This document shows positions 8,840 to 17,509 of a DNA stretch of 35,669 nucleotides, piece by piece. Below the pieces are notes generated by a model. That model was not told where the DNA came from, made no database searches, and saw nothing but the letters and a program-made list of their open reading frames with translations. The stretch is taken from NCBI RefSeq assembly GCF_003052605.1, contig NZ_QASO01000085.1, positions 1-35,669 on the forward strand, in the 5' to 3' direction. This DNA comes from Ectopseudomonas oleovorans (lineage in GTDB: Bacteria > Pseudomonadota > Gammaproteobacteria > Pseudomonadales > Pseudomonadaceae). Every line of letters begins with the position of its first letter. Position 1 is the first letter of the stretch. Both the position numbers and the translations under genes were made by a program.

Positions 8840-9760
8840 ATGGCCATGCTTCGCTTCGTCGACCTGCAACTCTTCGTGCGTACCGCCGAAACCGGCAGCC
8901 TGTCCGCTGCGGCGCGGCTGCTGGATGTGTCGCCAGCCGTGGCCAGCGCCGCCCTCAAGCGTCTGGAGCAGCAACTGCAGGTGCGCCTGTTGGCACGTTC
9001 GACGCGCAGCCTGCGCCTGACGCCCGAGGGCGAGCTGTATCTGGTGCATGCCCGGCTGGCGCTGCAGAGCCTCGAGGAAGGGCGCCAGCAACTGGTCGGC
9101 AGCCAGGAGGGGATTTGCGGCGTATTGCAGCTGTCGGCGCCGTCGGATCTGGGGCGCAATACGTTGTTGCCCTGGCTCGACGCGTTCCAGGACGAGCATC
9201 CGCAACTGCAGCTGCGTCTGCTGCTGGCCGACCGGGTGGCCGACCTGTTCCGTGAGCCGGTGGACATCGCCCTGCGTTACGGCGCACCGGAGGATTCCAG
9301 CCTGGTGGCGCTGCCGGTGGCAGCGGAGAATCGTCGGGTGCTCTGCGCTTCACCTTCCTATCTCGCCCGGCACGGTTCGCCGCGCAGCGTAGAGGAGCTG
9401 CATCAGCACAACTGCCTGCTCTATATGTTGCATGGCCGAGCCTATGATCGCTGGCGCTTTCAGGATGGCAAGCGCGAGGTACTGATGAACGTCGCGGGTG
9501 ACCGCGTCTGCGACGATGCCGATGTCACTCGGCGCTGGGCCGTGGCCGGGCGGGGTGTGGTGTACAAGTCCTGGCTGGATGTCGCCGAAGACGTGCGCGA
9601 AGGGCGCCTGCAGGTGCTGCTGCCGAACTGGCTGGGCGAGCCGACGCCCCTGTATCTGGTGTGCGCGCACCGTGCTCAGCTAAGCAAGGCGGTGCATCTG
9701 CTGCGCGAATTCGTGCAACTGCGCTGCCAGCGTTTGCTGGACGCTGCGCCATGGCGTTAG
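8840..9760 (+). CDS. LysR-family transcriptional regulator
   Basis: This 306-residue regulator has an N-terminal winged helix (FVDLQLFVRTAETGSLSAAA, about residues 6-25) and a recognition helix (SPAVASAALKRLEQQL). The effector-binding domain spans about residues 93-295, with the family pattern VDIALRYGAPEDSSL near 145. It belongs to the large CrgA/AaeR-like subgroup. It is divergent from the ABM-dehydrogenase operon across 100 bases, the usual arrangement for a LysR regulator and its target, so control of that operon is inferred. A second in-frame ATG two codons downstream is an alternative start. The inducer is unknown. Confidence 0.9.
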   Translation: MAMLRFVDLQLFVRTAETGSLSAAARLLDVSPAVASAALKRLEQQLQVRLLARSTRSLRLTPEGELYLVHARLALQSLEEGRQQLVGSQEGICGVLQLSAPSDLGRNTLLPWLDAFQDEHPQLQLRLLLADRVADLFREPVDIALRYGAPEDSSLVALPVAAENRRVLCASPSYLARHGSPRSVEELHQHNCLLYMLHGRAYDRWRFQDGKREVLMNVAGDRVCDDADVTRRWAVAGRGVVYKSWLDVAEDVREGRLQVLLPNWLGEPTPLYLVCAHRAQLSKAVHLLREFVQLRCQRLLDAAPWR

Positions 9761-9866
9761 CACTTGATGCGATAAAGCCAGCAAGCCCTGCTAGACTCTC
9801 GTATGCAGTGCCTGCGGCAACGCACCGCAGTGTCGCGCTGCCATCCTCTGTTTAGAGTCGCGCCCC

Positions 9867-10253
9867 ATGAAACTGGCCCGCCAAGACCGCTCACTGACCG
9901 CCTGGGTGCTGTACTTCAGCATCCTGTTCAGTGCATTCGTCTGCGCGATCAGCCACGGCCAGATGGCCGGCATGCAGCTCAGTGGTCTGGATGGCCAGTA
10001 CTGCTCGTTCGATGGCAACTTCGGCGCGGGCGCCGACCTCGACGGCTCCGGCATCGTCGCGCCGAACCCGGTCACCGGTTCCAACTGTGCGCTGGCCAGC
10101 CTGTTCAGCGCGATCATTCTCGCTGCCTTCTTCGGCCTGCTCGGGTTGCTGGCTGCCGAGCGCAGTTGGTCGGCATCCGCGCTGCATCTGCCGCGCATCA
10201 CCCGTTATCGTTGGCCTCCGGCCAATCCCCGCGCTTCTCCTTTCTTCGCCTGA
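9867..10253 (+). CDS. DUF2946 family protein of the copper cluster
   Basis: This 128-residue protein has an N-terminal membrane segment or uncleaved signal (WVLYFSILFSAFVCAI) and a second hydrophobic stretch near residues 77-98. The middle carries GLDGQYCSFDGNFGAGAD and, further on, a second cysteine (SNCALASLF). DUF2946 proteins are small membrane proteins found repeatedly next to oprC, PCuAC and PepSY-TM genes in Pseudomonas. A copper-related role is inferred from this context only. It is the first gene of the plus-strand cluster, with 106 bases of upstream sequence that likely hold the promoter. The frame is intact. Confidence 0.8.
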   Translation: MKLARQDRSLTAWVLYFSILFSAFVCAISHGQMAGMQLSGLDGQYCSFDGNFGAGADLDGSGIVAPNPVTGSNCALASLFSAIILAAFFGLLGLLAAERSWSASALHLPRITRYRWPPANPRASPFFA

Positions 10254-10334
10254 TCCATCCGCCCGTTCCGGGCGTCCCTATCATGCGAATGCCTGACCGC
10301 GCGTCGACGACCGCGGTGGGCTGGAGAAAGCTTC

Positions 10335-11205
10335 ATGGCGTCTTCCCCCGATTGCACCGCGCCTGCTCGTGCGGCCCCGCCTTTCTACAACCTGGCCTGG
10401 CGCTGGCATTTCTATGCCGGGTTGTTCGTTATCCCGTTCATGATCCTGCTGTCGATCACCGGGATCATCTACCTGTTCAAACCGCAGCTCGATACCTGGA
10501 TGTACGCCGACCTGATGCAGGTGTCGGTCGCCGAGCAGCGCCTCAGTGCCGATCAGCAACTGGCTATCGTCCGCGAAGCCTATCCGCAGGCAGTGGTCAG
10601 CAAATACCTGCCACCCGCTGCACAGGATCGCAGTGCGCAGTTCGTGATCAACCGGGACGGCCAGGAGCTGAACCTGTTCGTCGATCCCTACAACGACAGC
10701 GTTCTCGGCACCCAGGACGCTCTGTGGAATCTGCAGACGGTGGTGCGCAAGCTGCACGGTGATCTGCTGATCGGCACCGTTGGTGACCGTCTGATCGAAC
10801 TGGCCGCGGGCTGGGGCATCGTGCTGGTGGTATCCGGCCTGTACCTGTGGTGGCCGCGCGGCAGCGGCGGGGCGGGTGTGTTGTGGCCACGTCTGAGCGC
10901 AGGGGGGCGCCTAAGGCAAGTTGTTCGGCCTGGCCAACCAACTGCTGATGGCGGCGGTCTGCCTGCTGATCATCTTCAGCTACGTCAGCGGCCTGGTGCT
11001 GTGGTGGAAACGCCGCCCGACCGGACGCTTCGGTGTGCCGCCGCTGCGCCACGATCTGCCGCGCTGGAAGACCGCCATCGGCGTGATGATCGTGCTCGGT
11101 GTGATCTTCCCGCTGGTCGGCGCTTCGCTACTGCTGGTCTTCGTTCTTGACTGGCTACTCTCGCGCTTTCGCCAACTGCGGCCATCGACCCGGCCGCTGG
11201 CATGA
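10335..11205 (+). pseudogene. PepSY-associated TM protein, broken by internal deletion
   Basis: The first part (10335 to about 10910) reads FYNLAWRWHFYAGLFVIPFM, the first helix of PepSY-TM proteins, continues through two PepSY-like regions and a helix ending LYLWWPRG, and stops making sense after SAGGRL. The family C-terminus resumes in another frame at about 10915 (FGLANQLLMAAVCLLIIFSY through WKRRPTGRFGVPPLRHDLPR) to a stop at 11205. Together the parts give about 290 residues where the family usually has well over 400, so several hundred bases are missing and the reading frame is lost at the junction. Such proteins are thought to move electrons for metal reduction. It is probably non-functional, unless this is an assembly fault. 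Confidence 0.8.
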
Positions 11206-11279
11206 GTGAACAGTTTGATCGTCGCAAGACGTTGTACGCTCGACCCATGATTCGATTCCAAACCAGGAGGCAACACCCC

Positions 11280-11774
11280 ATGACCCTGAAGAAAACCCTG
11301 CTCGGCCTCACCCTGCTGCTGCCGACGCTGTTGGTGCAGGCCCACGAGTACGATGCAGGCCAACTGCATATCGACCACCCCTGGTCGCGCGAGATGCCGC
11401 CGGTGGCGCCGACTGCTGCCGCTTATTTCGTCATCCACAACAAGGGCAGCGAAGCCGATCGTCTGCTCAGTGTCAGCACCCCGGTGGCCGGCAAGGCCGA
11501 GTTGCACGAGCATGTGCATGCCGATGGCGTGATGAAGATGCAGCAGGTGCAGGACGTGGCCATCCCCGCTGGTGGCGAGGTGAAGTTCGAGCCCATGGGC
11601 TATCACGTCATGCTGTTCAACCTGAAGCAGCAGGCCAAGGATGGTGAGCGCTTCCCGCTGACCCTCAACTTCGAGAAAGCCGGTGCTGTCGAGGTCGAGG
11701 TCGCCGTGCAGAAAGATGCGCCGGCAGGCCATGATCATGCTGCCGGTCATGATGCAGGCAAGCACCAGCACTGA
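11280..11774 (+). CDS. periplasmic copper chaperone PCu(A)C
   Basis: This 164-residue protein starts at the ATG at 11280, with AGGAGG 8 bases upstream; a longer frame from 11202 overlaps the previous gene. A signal peptide (MTLKKTLLGLTLLLPTLLVQ) ends after LVQA. The mature part has HPWSREMPPVAPTAAAYFVI and the C-terminal block FEPMGYHVMLFNL, both typical of the cupredoxin-like PCu(A)C fold. The copper motif normally begins HEM; here the segment reads LHEHVHADGVMKM, with His at the usual Met position. The C-terminus ends in a His-rich tail (GHDHAAGHDAGKHQH) that could hold extra copper. It is likely co-transcribed with its neighbours and delivers Cu(I), for example to cytochrome oxidase. Confidence 0.9.
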   Translation: MTLKKTLLGLTLLLPTLLVQAHEYDAGQLHIDHPWSREMPPVAPTAAAYFVIHNKGSEADRLLSVSTPVAGKAELHEHVHADGVMKMQQVQDVAIPAGGEVKFEPMGYHVMLFNLKQQAKDGERFPLTLNFEKAGAVEVEVAVQKDAPAGHDHAAGHDAGKHQH

Positions 11775-12148
11775 TACTGTTCACGGCACGCAGGCGCACG
11801 CTCGCCGCCCAGCTTGGGCTGCTGGCGTTCGTCCTCATCATGCTGGCGCCACTGGCGTCGCAACTGTGTGCCGAGCCAGCTGACTGGCGCTGGCTGAACG
11901 AGCTTGGCTGTCATGACGGGGCGGGCAGCGTGCCGGCCCCAACGAGCAGCTCCAGCCCAGTGTTGCAGGTGGATGCCTGCGGCTACTGCTCGCTGCTCTC
12001 GCATTGTCCGGTGCTGGCCGACAATGGCTCGGTGCTAGCGAGCCGCTTGGAGTTATCTCGCGATACCACCCTGAGGTTGCCTGAGCGACCGCTGCCGGGC
12101 GCCAACTTTCCTCATGCGCTGTCACGCGCACCGCCGATGCGCACCTGA
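11771..12148 (+). CDS. second DUF2946 family protein, start codon uncertain
   Basis: The frame is clearly coding: LAAQLGLLAFVLIMLAPLAS is a membrane helix, followed by VDACGYCSLLSHCPVL, a cysteine-rich block seen in DUF2946 proteins. The only ATG (11840) lies inside that helix and would remove half of it. Upstream the frame stays open to a stop at 11750 but offers no ATG, GTG or TTG. A CTG at 11771 overlaps the stop of the PCu(A)C gene, and another lies at 11777; translation from one of these, coupled to the upstream gene, is the best guess. About 125 residues. Context between the copper chaperone and oprC suggests a copper role. Confidence 0.65.
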   Translation: MILFTARRRTLAAQLGLLAFVLIMLAPLASQLCAEPADWRWLNELGCHDGAGSVPAPTSSSSPVLQVDACGYCSLLSHCPVLADNGSVLASRLELSRDTTLRLPERPLPGANFPHALSRAPPMRT

Positions 12149-12163
12149 AGTCACCACTCCCAT

Positions 12164-12182
12164 GAGGCCGTTACCAGGCCTC
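12164..12182. other. perfect hairpin upstream of oprC
   Basis: GAGGCC (12164-12169) pairs with GGCCTC (12177-12182) around a 7-base loop, 28 bases before the oprC start. Only a weak T stretch follows, so it may be an attenuator or a processing site. Function is not established. Confidence 0.4.
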
Positions 12183-12210
12183 TTCGCCAATCGACTTTTC
12201 AGGTATCCGC

Positions 12211-12908
12211 ATGTCCGTTTCCTTCGTTTCGGGCGCCGCTTCCGTGCGCGCTCGTTTTCCCCTGTCCGTTCTGGCCGTAGCCTGCGGCCTGTGTTCCATG
12301 ACTGCCCTGCAGGCTGCCGAGGAGCCTGTGCACGAACTGCCGCCCACGGTGATCACGGCAATCCAGCAAAGCTCGCCGCTGACCGTGGTGGCCGACCCCA
12401 AGGATCCACGCCAGCCGGTGCCGGCCAGCGATGCGGCCGACTACCTCAAGACCATTCCCGGTTTCTCCGCGATTCGCAGCGGTGGCAGCAACAGCGGTCC
12501 GGTGTTGCGCGGCCTGTTCGGCTCGCGTCTGCTGCTGCTCACCGATGGTGGGCAGATGATCGGCGCCTGCCCGGGGCGGATGGACGCGCCCAGCTCCTAC
12601 ATCTCACCGGAAACCTACGATCGGCTGACCGTCACCAAGGGGCCGCAAACCGTGATCTGGGGGCCGGGCGTGGCAACGTGGTGGGGCAGGACTTCGCCGA
12701 CAGCGCCGGCTTCGGCGTGCTCTCGTTCAATGGCGCCTACCGCCTCAGCCAACAGGTCAAGCTCAGCGCCGGTGTGGATAACCTGCTCGACAAGCGCTAC
12801 GCCGAGCACCTCAACCTGGCTGGTGATGCTGGCTTCGGCTTCCCGGCCGACACCCGCATCGACGAGCCGGGCCGCACCTTGTGGGCCAAGGTCGATTTCG
12901 ACTTCTGA
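12211..12908 (+). pseudogene. oprC: TonB-dependent copper receptor oprC, large internal deletion
   Basis: The 5' part encodes a signal peptide ending ALQAAEEP and the plug domain (LPPTVITAIQQSS, then GSNSGPVLRGLFGSRLLLL). It includes GACPGRMDAPSSYI, with the Cys-x3-Met half of the OprC copper site. At about 12662-12670 the sequence jumps to the end of the barrel in another frame: GRGNVVGQDFADSAGFGV, then GVDNLLDKRYAEHLN and a C-terminal WAKVDFDF with the terminal aromatic of outer-membrane barrels. OprC is about 720 residues; only about 230 remain, so roughly 1.4 kb is missing and the reading frame changes at the junction. The other half of the copper site would lie in the lost part. Non-functional unless misassembled. 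Confidence 0.88.
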
Positions 12909-12949
12909 GCCTTCGCTAGCCCGGAGCTACGAAGCGTAGCGATCCTCTC

Positions 12950-13016
12950 GTAGGAGCCGCGCTTGCGGGCGATTGGCGCTTGCACAATGCGGATCGCCCG
13001 CAAGCGGGCTCCTACG
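12950..13016. repeat. REP pair, GTAGGAGCC family
   Basis: Two inverted arms (GTAGGAGCCGCGCTTGCGGG and its diverged complement ATCGCCCGCAAGCGGGCTCC) flank a 20-odd base spacer. It belongs to the same family as the elements at 15130, 27227 and 28671. The left arm has one base more than the others. It follows oprC by about 40 bases. Confidence 0.85.
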
Positions 13017-13152
13017 TTTGGCCGGGCACGGTAGCCACCTTTCCCGGATTGCATCGGGCTACGATTTTGCGTGGGCTAATAGAGCCTTAAGGTTCAGGCG
13101 CGAGAGTGGTCCTCGCAGACCTACTTTCCCCTGCACCGAAGAGGACTACACC

Positions 13153-13419
13153 ATGCGCAAACTGCTTCTGCTGTCTCTGGCTCTGGCCAGCCCGCTGACC
13201 TTCGCTGCCACGCAATGCACCACTGCCGACAAGTCGCAGTGGCAGGATCAGGACAAGTTCCAGGCCGACCTCAAGGCCCAGGGCTACGAGATCAACAAGT
13301 TCAAGGTTACCGGTGGCAACTGCTACGAAATCTACGGCTTCGACAAGGACGGTAAGAAGGTCGAGATTTACTTCGATCCGGTCAGCGGCAAGCCGGTCAA
13401 GAGCAACGTAGAAGGCTGA
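13153..13419 (+). CDS. secreted PepSY domain protein
   Basis: This 88-residue protein starts at the ATG at 13153, after AGAGGA. A signal peptide (MRKLLLLSLALASPLTFA) is followed by a short mature protein. The mature part has one PepSY domain, with the pattern QDQDKFQADLKAQGYEINKF and CYEIYGFDKDGKKVEIYFDP. Two cysteines (CTTADK and GNCYE) could form a disulfide. Periplasmic location is predicted. Its stop overlaps the start of the cytochrome b561 gene (TGATG), so the two are translationally coupled and probably work together, as often seen for PepSY/cytochrome b561 pairs. Frame and length are normal. The molecular role is not known. Confidence 0.88.
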   Translation: MRKLLLLSLALASPLTFAATQCTTADKSQWQDQDKFQADLKAQGYEINKFKVTGGNCYEIYGFDKDGKKVEIYFDPVSGKPVKSNVEG

Positions 13420-13955
13420 TGAGCGCCGCGACCGTGCGCCTGTGGGACCCAGTGGTGCGCTTGTTCCACTGGTCCCTGGCCGGCGCTTTCCTGGCCAACT
13501 ACTTCTTCACCGAAGAGGGTGAAGACTGGCATCGCTGGCTCGGCTATTACGCCGTGGCCTGGCTGGCGATCCGCCTGGTATGGGGTTTCGTCGGCACGCC
13601 GGCGGCGCGCTGGGCGGATTTCTGGCCGACCCCGGCACGCCTCGGTGCGCATCTGCGTGCATTGATTGGCGGGCAGCCGTATCACCGTCTCGGGCACTCG
13701 CCGCTGGGCGCGCTGGTGATGATCCTGATGATGGGGTTGATGCTCGGCCTGGGTGTGACCGGCTTTCTGATGGAGGAGGTCGATTATTTCTGGGGCGCGG
13801 ATCTGCCGCTGGAAATCCACAAACTCTGTGCCAACGGCCTCATGGCAGTGGTCGGCTTGCATATCGCCGCCGCCTTGTTCGAGAGCTATCGGCTGCGCGA
13901 GAACCTGCCGTTGTCGATGGTGACTGGCAAGCGGCGCAAGCTCTCGGAACACTGA
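13419..13955 (+). CDS. cytochrome b561-type membrane protein
   Basis: This 178-residue protein has four predicted membrane helices: WSLAGAFLANYFF, WLGYYAVAWLAIRLVWGFVG, LGALVMILMMGLMLGLGVTG and LMAVVGLHIAAALFES. Candidate haem-ligand histidines are His17 (RLFHWSL), the one in GHSPLGALV, and those in LEIHKLC and GLHIAAA. The opening motif VRLWDPVVRLFHW is typical of the Ni/Fe-hydrogenase-like b-type cytochrome group. It would carry electrons between quinol and a periplasmic partner. The start overlaps the stop of the secreted PepSY gene, which suggests that protein is the partner. A REP pair begins 7 bases after its stop. Confidence 0.9.
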   Translation: MSAATVRLWDPVVRLFHWSLAGAFLANYFFTEEGEDWHRWLGYYAVAWLAIRLVWGFVGTPAARWADFWPTPARLGAHLRALIGGQPYHRLGHSPLGALVMILMMGLMLGLGVTGFLMEEVDYFWGADLPLEIHKLCANGLMAVVGLHIAAALFESYRLRENLPLSMVTGKRRKLSEH

Positions 13956-13962
13956 TACTACA

Positions 13963-14021
13963 GTCGCGGCTGAAGCCCCTCCCACAGTACCCGCGCTCCG
14001 TGGGAGGGGCTTTAGCCGCGA
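13963..14021. repeat. REP pair, GGCTAAAGCCCC family (copy 1)
   Basis: Inverted arms GCGGCTGAAGCCCCTCCCAC and GTGGGAGGGGCTTTAGCCGC flank a 14-base spacer. The element fills the gap between two convergent genes, 7 bases from the cytochrome b561 stop and 10 from the adenine deaminase stop, so it may act as a bidirectional terminator. Confidence 0.9.
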
Positions 14022-14031
14022 TGAGCCTTGC

Positions 14032-14994
<963 letters not shown>

Positions 14995-15129
14995 TCAGGC
15001 TTTGTAATGGGCAAAGTTTAACCGGTGGGACAGGACTGTGCTGCGTCGATGGGGGCGCTCAGGGGGTACGGCTTTTCTTTTCTCCTCCCGCAAGCGGCAA
15101 CTGGAACTTATATCCCGGTCCGCTCTGCC

Positions 15130-15195
15130 TGTAGGAGCCCGCTTGCGGGCGATCAATTTGTCCGAGCTCTTATCGCCCGCAAGCGGGCTCCTACA
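15130..15195. repeat. REP pair, GTAGGAGCC family
   Basis: Arms GAGCCCGCTTGCGGGCGAT and ATCGCCCGCAAGCGGGCTC are perfect complements around an 18-base spacer. It lies in the 295-base gap between the adenine deaminase and oxygenase genes; the rest of that gap shows no reading frame I can support. Confidence 0.9.
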
Positions 15196-15244
15196 GAACG
15201 GCTGTCAACTGGGTAGCTCCTCACGGCGATCGCTTCGCTCTTAT

Positions 15245-15270
15245 CGTTCCCACGCCGGAGCGTGGGAGCC
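15245..15270. repeat. CTCCCACGC-type hairpin after the oxygenase stop
   Basis: TTCCCACGC pairs with GCGTGGGAG around a short CGGA loop. This is a common Pseudomonas intergenic hairpin. It lies 4 bases from the oxygenase stop codon (15275), so on the mRNA it is immediately 3' of the gene. Confidence 0.65.
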
Positions 15271-15274
15271 ATCA

Positions 15275-16240
15275 TCAGCCCTGCGCTTCCTCACGCCGAT
15301 AGGCATAGGTATCGGCGAAGCGCGACAGCAGGTACTCGGCGCTGGTCACCGGCGTGTACTTGGCTGGGTCATCCGCGCTGGAGCAGTTCGGCAGGCAGTC
15401 GATCAGCGTGTCGGGATGCGGTTCGGCGAAGAACGGCATCGAGTAGCGATCCACTCCCAGCGGGCTGATCACGCGATGTGGCGTCGAGGTGTAACGGTTG
15501 TTGCTCCAGCGCGCCATCATGTCGCCGATGTTGACCACGAAGCTGCCGGCAATCGGTGGTGCGTCGATCCACTCGCCATCGCGTGCACGCACCTGCAGGC
15601 CGCCGGCATCGTCCTGGTAGAGCAGGGTGATGCAGCCGTAATCGGTGTGCGCGCCAGCGCCCTGTTGCTCGGCGCTGGTGGCGGTGTGGCGCGGCGGATA
15701 ATGGATCATGCGCAGCACGCTGATCGGCTCATGGAAGCGCGCCTCGAAGAAGTCGTGCTCGATGTCCAGCGCCATGGCCATGGCGCGCAGCAGGGTCTTG
15801 GCCAGGTCCTGCATGTCGGCGTAATGCTGTTCCATCAGCTCGGCCCAGCCGGGCATATCCGGGTGACGGTTCGGCCCGCGCAAGGGTTTGCCTGCCAGCA
15901 CCTCGGGGTGATCGGCGGGCATGTGAAAACCCATGTCGAAGGTTTCCTTGAGGTCGCTCGGCTTGCTCGGGTCGAGCTGCTCGGTGGCGATGGCGCCGTA
16001 GCCACGATGGTGGGCGGTCTGGGTGATATCGATCCTGAGTTTTGCTTCGGCGGGCAGTGCGAAGAAGGTCTTCGCCGCACTGAGCAGGGCGTCGATGCGC
16101 TCGACGCCGATAGGGTGACCGACGATGTAGAAGAAGCCCCAGTCGCGGCAGGCGCGATCGATCTGCTCGGCGACGGCAGGCCAGGCCGAAGCGTCGTCGG
16201 CGTAGAGCGGGGCGATGTCGATGATGGGTAATGCGTTCAT
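15275..16240 (-). CDS. 2-oxoglutarate/Fe(II)-type dioxygenase, isopenicillin-N-synthase-like
   Basis: This 321-residue protein starts MNALPIIDIAPLYADD at the ATG at 16240, with GAGG upstream; the open frame extends further but without a site. The N-terminal DIOX_N domain shows IDRACRDWGFFYIVGHPI. The iron ligands are His and Asp in GAGAHTDYGCITLL and a distal His in TSTPHRVISP. DRYSMPFF supplies the Arg-x-Ser that normally binds 2-oxoglutarate. The family includes PA0147 of P. aeruginosa, which is also next to the adenine deaminase gene. The natural substrate is not known to me. Lying between the purine-binding protein and the deaminase, it is inferred to oxidise a purine base or a modified purine. 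Confidence 0.88.
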   Translation of the reverse strand: MNALPIIDIAPLYADDASAWPAVAEQIDRACRDWGFFYIVGHPIGVERIDALLSAAKTFFALPAEAKLRIDITQTAHHRGYGAIATEQLDPSKPSDLKETFDMGFHMPADHPEVLAGKPLRGPNRHPDMPGWAELMEQHYADMQDLAKTLLRAMAMALDIEHDFFEARFHEPISVLRMIHYPPRHTATSAEQQGAGAHTDYGCITLLYQDDAGGLQVRARDGEWIDAPPIAGSFVVNIGDMMARWSNNRYTSTPHRVISPLGVDRYSMPFFAEPHPDTLIDCLPNCSSADDPAKYTPVTSAEYLLSRFADTYAYRREEAQG

Positions 16241-16296
16241 GTTGAGCCTCGGGTGGGCGTTGCTGCGAGTCTTCTCGTACCCAGGGCAGCGGAAAG

Positions 16297-16316
16297 GGGG
16301 ATCGGGTGAGATCCCC
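16297..16316. other. hairpin in the oxygenase leader
   Basis: GGGGATC (16297-16303) pairs with GATCCCC (16310-16316) around a 6-base loop, 57 bases before the oxygenase start and downstream of the binding-protein gene. There is no T run, so termination is unlikely; it may be an mRNA structure. Confidence 0.35.
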
Positions 16317-16363
16317 TTGATGCGGTTCTGCTTTTGCAGGGACGGCATCGGTGGTTGCTCGGT

Positions 16364-16420
16364 GGCGGGTTGCACCCGCCCTACATGCACCGTCGCACTG
16401 TAGGGCGGGTGCAACCCGCC
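16364..16420. repeat. inverted repeat, GGCGGGTTGCACCCGCC type
   Basis: Each arm is itself a palindrome (GGCGGGTTGCACCCGCC and GGCGGGTGCAACCCGCC) and the two arms pair around a 23-base middle with CTACA/TGTAG ends. It ends 6 bases from the stop of the binding-protein gene (16427). Confidence 0.85.
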
Positions 16421-16426
16421 AATCGT

Positions 16427-17509
16427 TTACTTCGGCATTTCGGCCTTCACGTTTTCCACGTAGTAGTTCATCGAGGCCAGCTCGGCATTGGTCGCGCTCA
16501 CGCCCTCGGCGATGCGCACCGCGCCGCTCTGATCCTTGATCGGGCCGGTGAAGGGGTGGAACGCGCCGCTGCGAATGTCGGCGATGATCTGCTCGGCCTC
16601 GCCCTTCACGTCAGCCGGCACCAGGTCGCTGATCGGCAGCTCGATGGTGTCCTCGGCCAGGCCGCCCCAGAAGTCCTGCGGCTGCCAGGTGCCGTCGATC
16701 ACCGCCTGGGTGGATTTGACGTAGTGCGGGCCCCAGTCGTTGACGATGGAGGTGAGCACGGCCTTCGGCCCGAAGTGCGCCATATCCGAGGCGTAGCCGA
16801 CGGAGTAGATGCCACGGCGCTCGGCGGTCTGGATCGGCGCCGGGCTGTCGGTGTGCTGGAACATCACGTCCACGCCCTGATCGATCAGCGCGTTGGCGGC
16901 GTCGGATTCCTTGCCCGGATCGAACCAGGTGTTGACCCACACCACCTTGATCTCGGTGCCCGGGTTGTATTTGTCCAGCGCCAGCTGGATGGCGTTGATA
17001 TCGCGGATCACCTCGGGGATCGGGAAGGAGGCGACGTAGCCGACTTTCTTGGTCTTGGTCATCTTCGCCGCGAGGAAGCCGCCAACGTAGCGACCCTCAT
17101 AGGAGCGCGACAGGTAGGTGCCGACGTTCTTGTCCTGCTTGTAGCCGGTGGCGTGTTCGAAGGTCACCTTGGGGAATTGCTTGGCCACCTTGATGGTGGG
17201 ATTCATGTAGCCGAAGGAGGTGGTGAAGATCAGGTCGAAACCACCCTTGGCCATGTTGCGGATCACCCGCTCGGCGTCGGCGCCTTCCGGTACGTTCTCG
17301 ACGAAGCTGGTGGTGACCTTGTCGCCCATTTCCTTGATCAGCATTTGCCGGCCCTGTTCGTGCTGGTAGGTCCAGCCGTGGTCGCCGATGGGGCCGATGT
17401 AGACGAAGCCGACCTTCAGCGGGTCGGCGGCGGAGGCGCTGAGCATGGCGCCAAAGCCCAGGGCGGCGACGAGGGTGCGCAGCAGCGGTTTCTTGCTCTT
17501 CTTGTGCAT
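16427..17509 (-). CDS. BMP-family (PnrA-like) purine/nucleoside ABC-transporter binding protein
   Basis: This 360-residue periplasmic binding protein starts at the ATG at 17509. The signal peptide MHKKSKKPLLRTLVAALGFG leads to a cleavage site near SASAADP. The mature start KVGFVYIGPIGDHGWTYQHE is the hallmark of the BMP/PnrA family, which binds purine nucleosides or bases. Further conserved blocks are NMAKGGFDLIFTTSFGY, GGFLAAKMTKTKKVGYVASF and VDVMFQHTDSPAPIQ. The matching ATPase and permeases lie upstream on the same strand at 20080-23774. The importer genes are thus split by the deaminase gene and a RAYT. Ligand type cannot be told from sequence; a purine is likely given the neighbouring deaminases. 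Confidence 0.92.
   Translation of the reverse strand: MHKKSKKPLLRTLVAALGFGAMLSASAADPLKVGFVYIGPIGDHGWTYQHEQGRQMLIKEMGDKVTTSFVENVPEGADAERVIRNMAKGGFDLIFTTSFGYMNPTIKVAKQFPKVTFEHATGYKQDKNVGTYLSRSYEGRYVGGFLAAKMTKTKKVGYVASFPIPEVIRDINAIQLALDKYNPGTEIKVVWVNTWFDPGKESDAANALIDQGVDVMFQHTDSPAPIQTAERRGIYSVGYASDMAHFGPKAVLTSIVNDWGPHYVKSTQAVIDGTWQPQDFWGGLAEDTIELPISDLVPADVKGEAEQIIADIRSGAFHPFTGPIKDQSGAVRIAEGVSATNAELASMNYYVENVKAEMPK

Noticed and set aside
10335..11205. Programmed frameshift in the PepSY-TM gene
   Set aside because: No slippery heptamer or stimulator is evident, and a stretch of the family protein is missing altogether, which frameshifting cannot explain.
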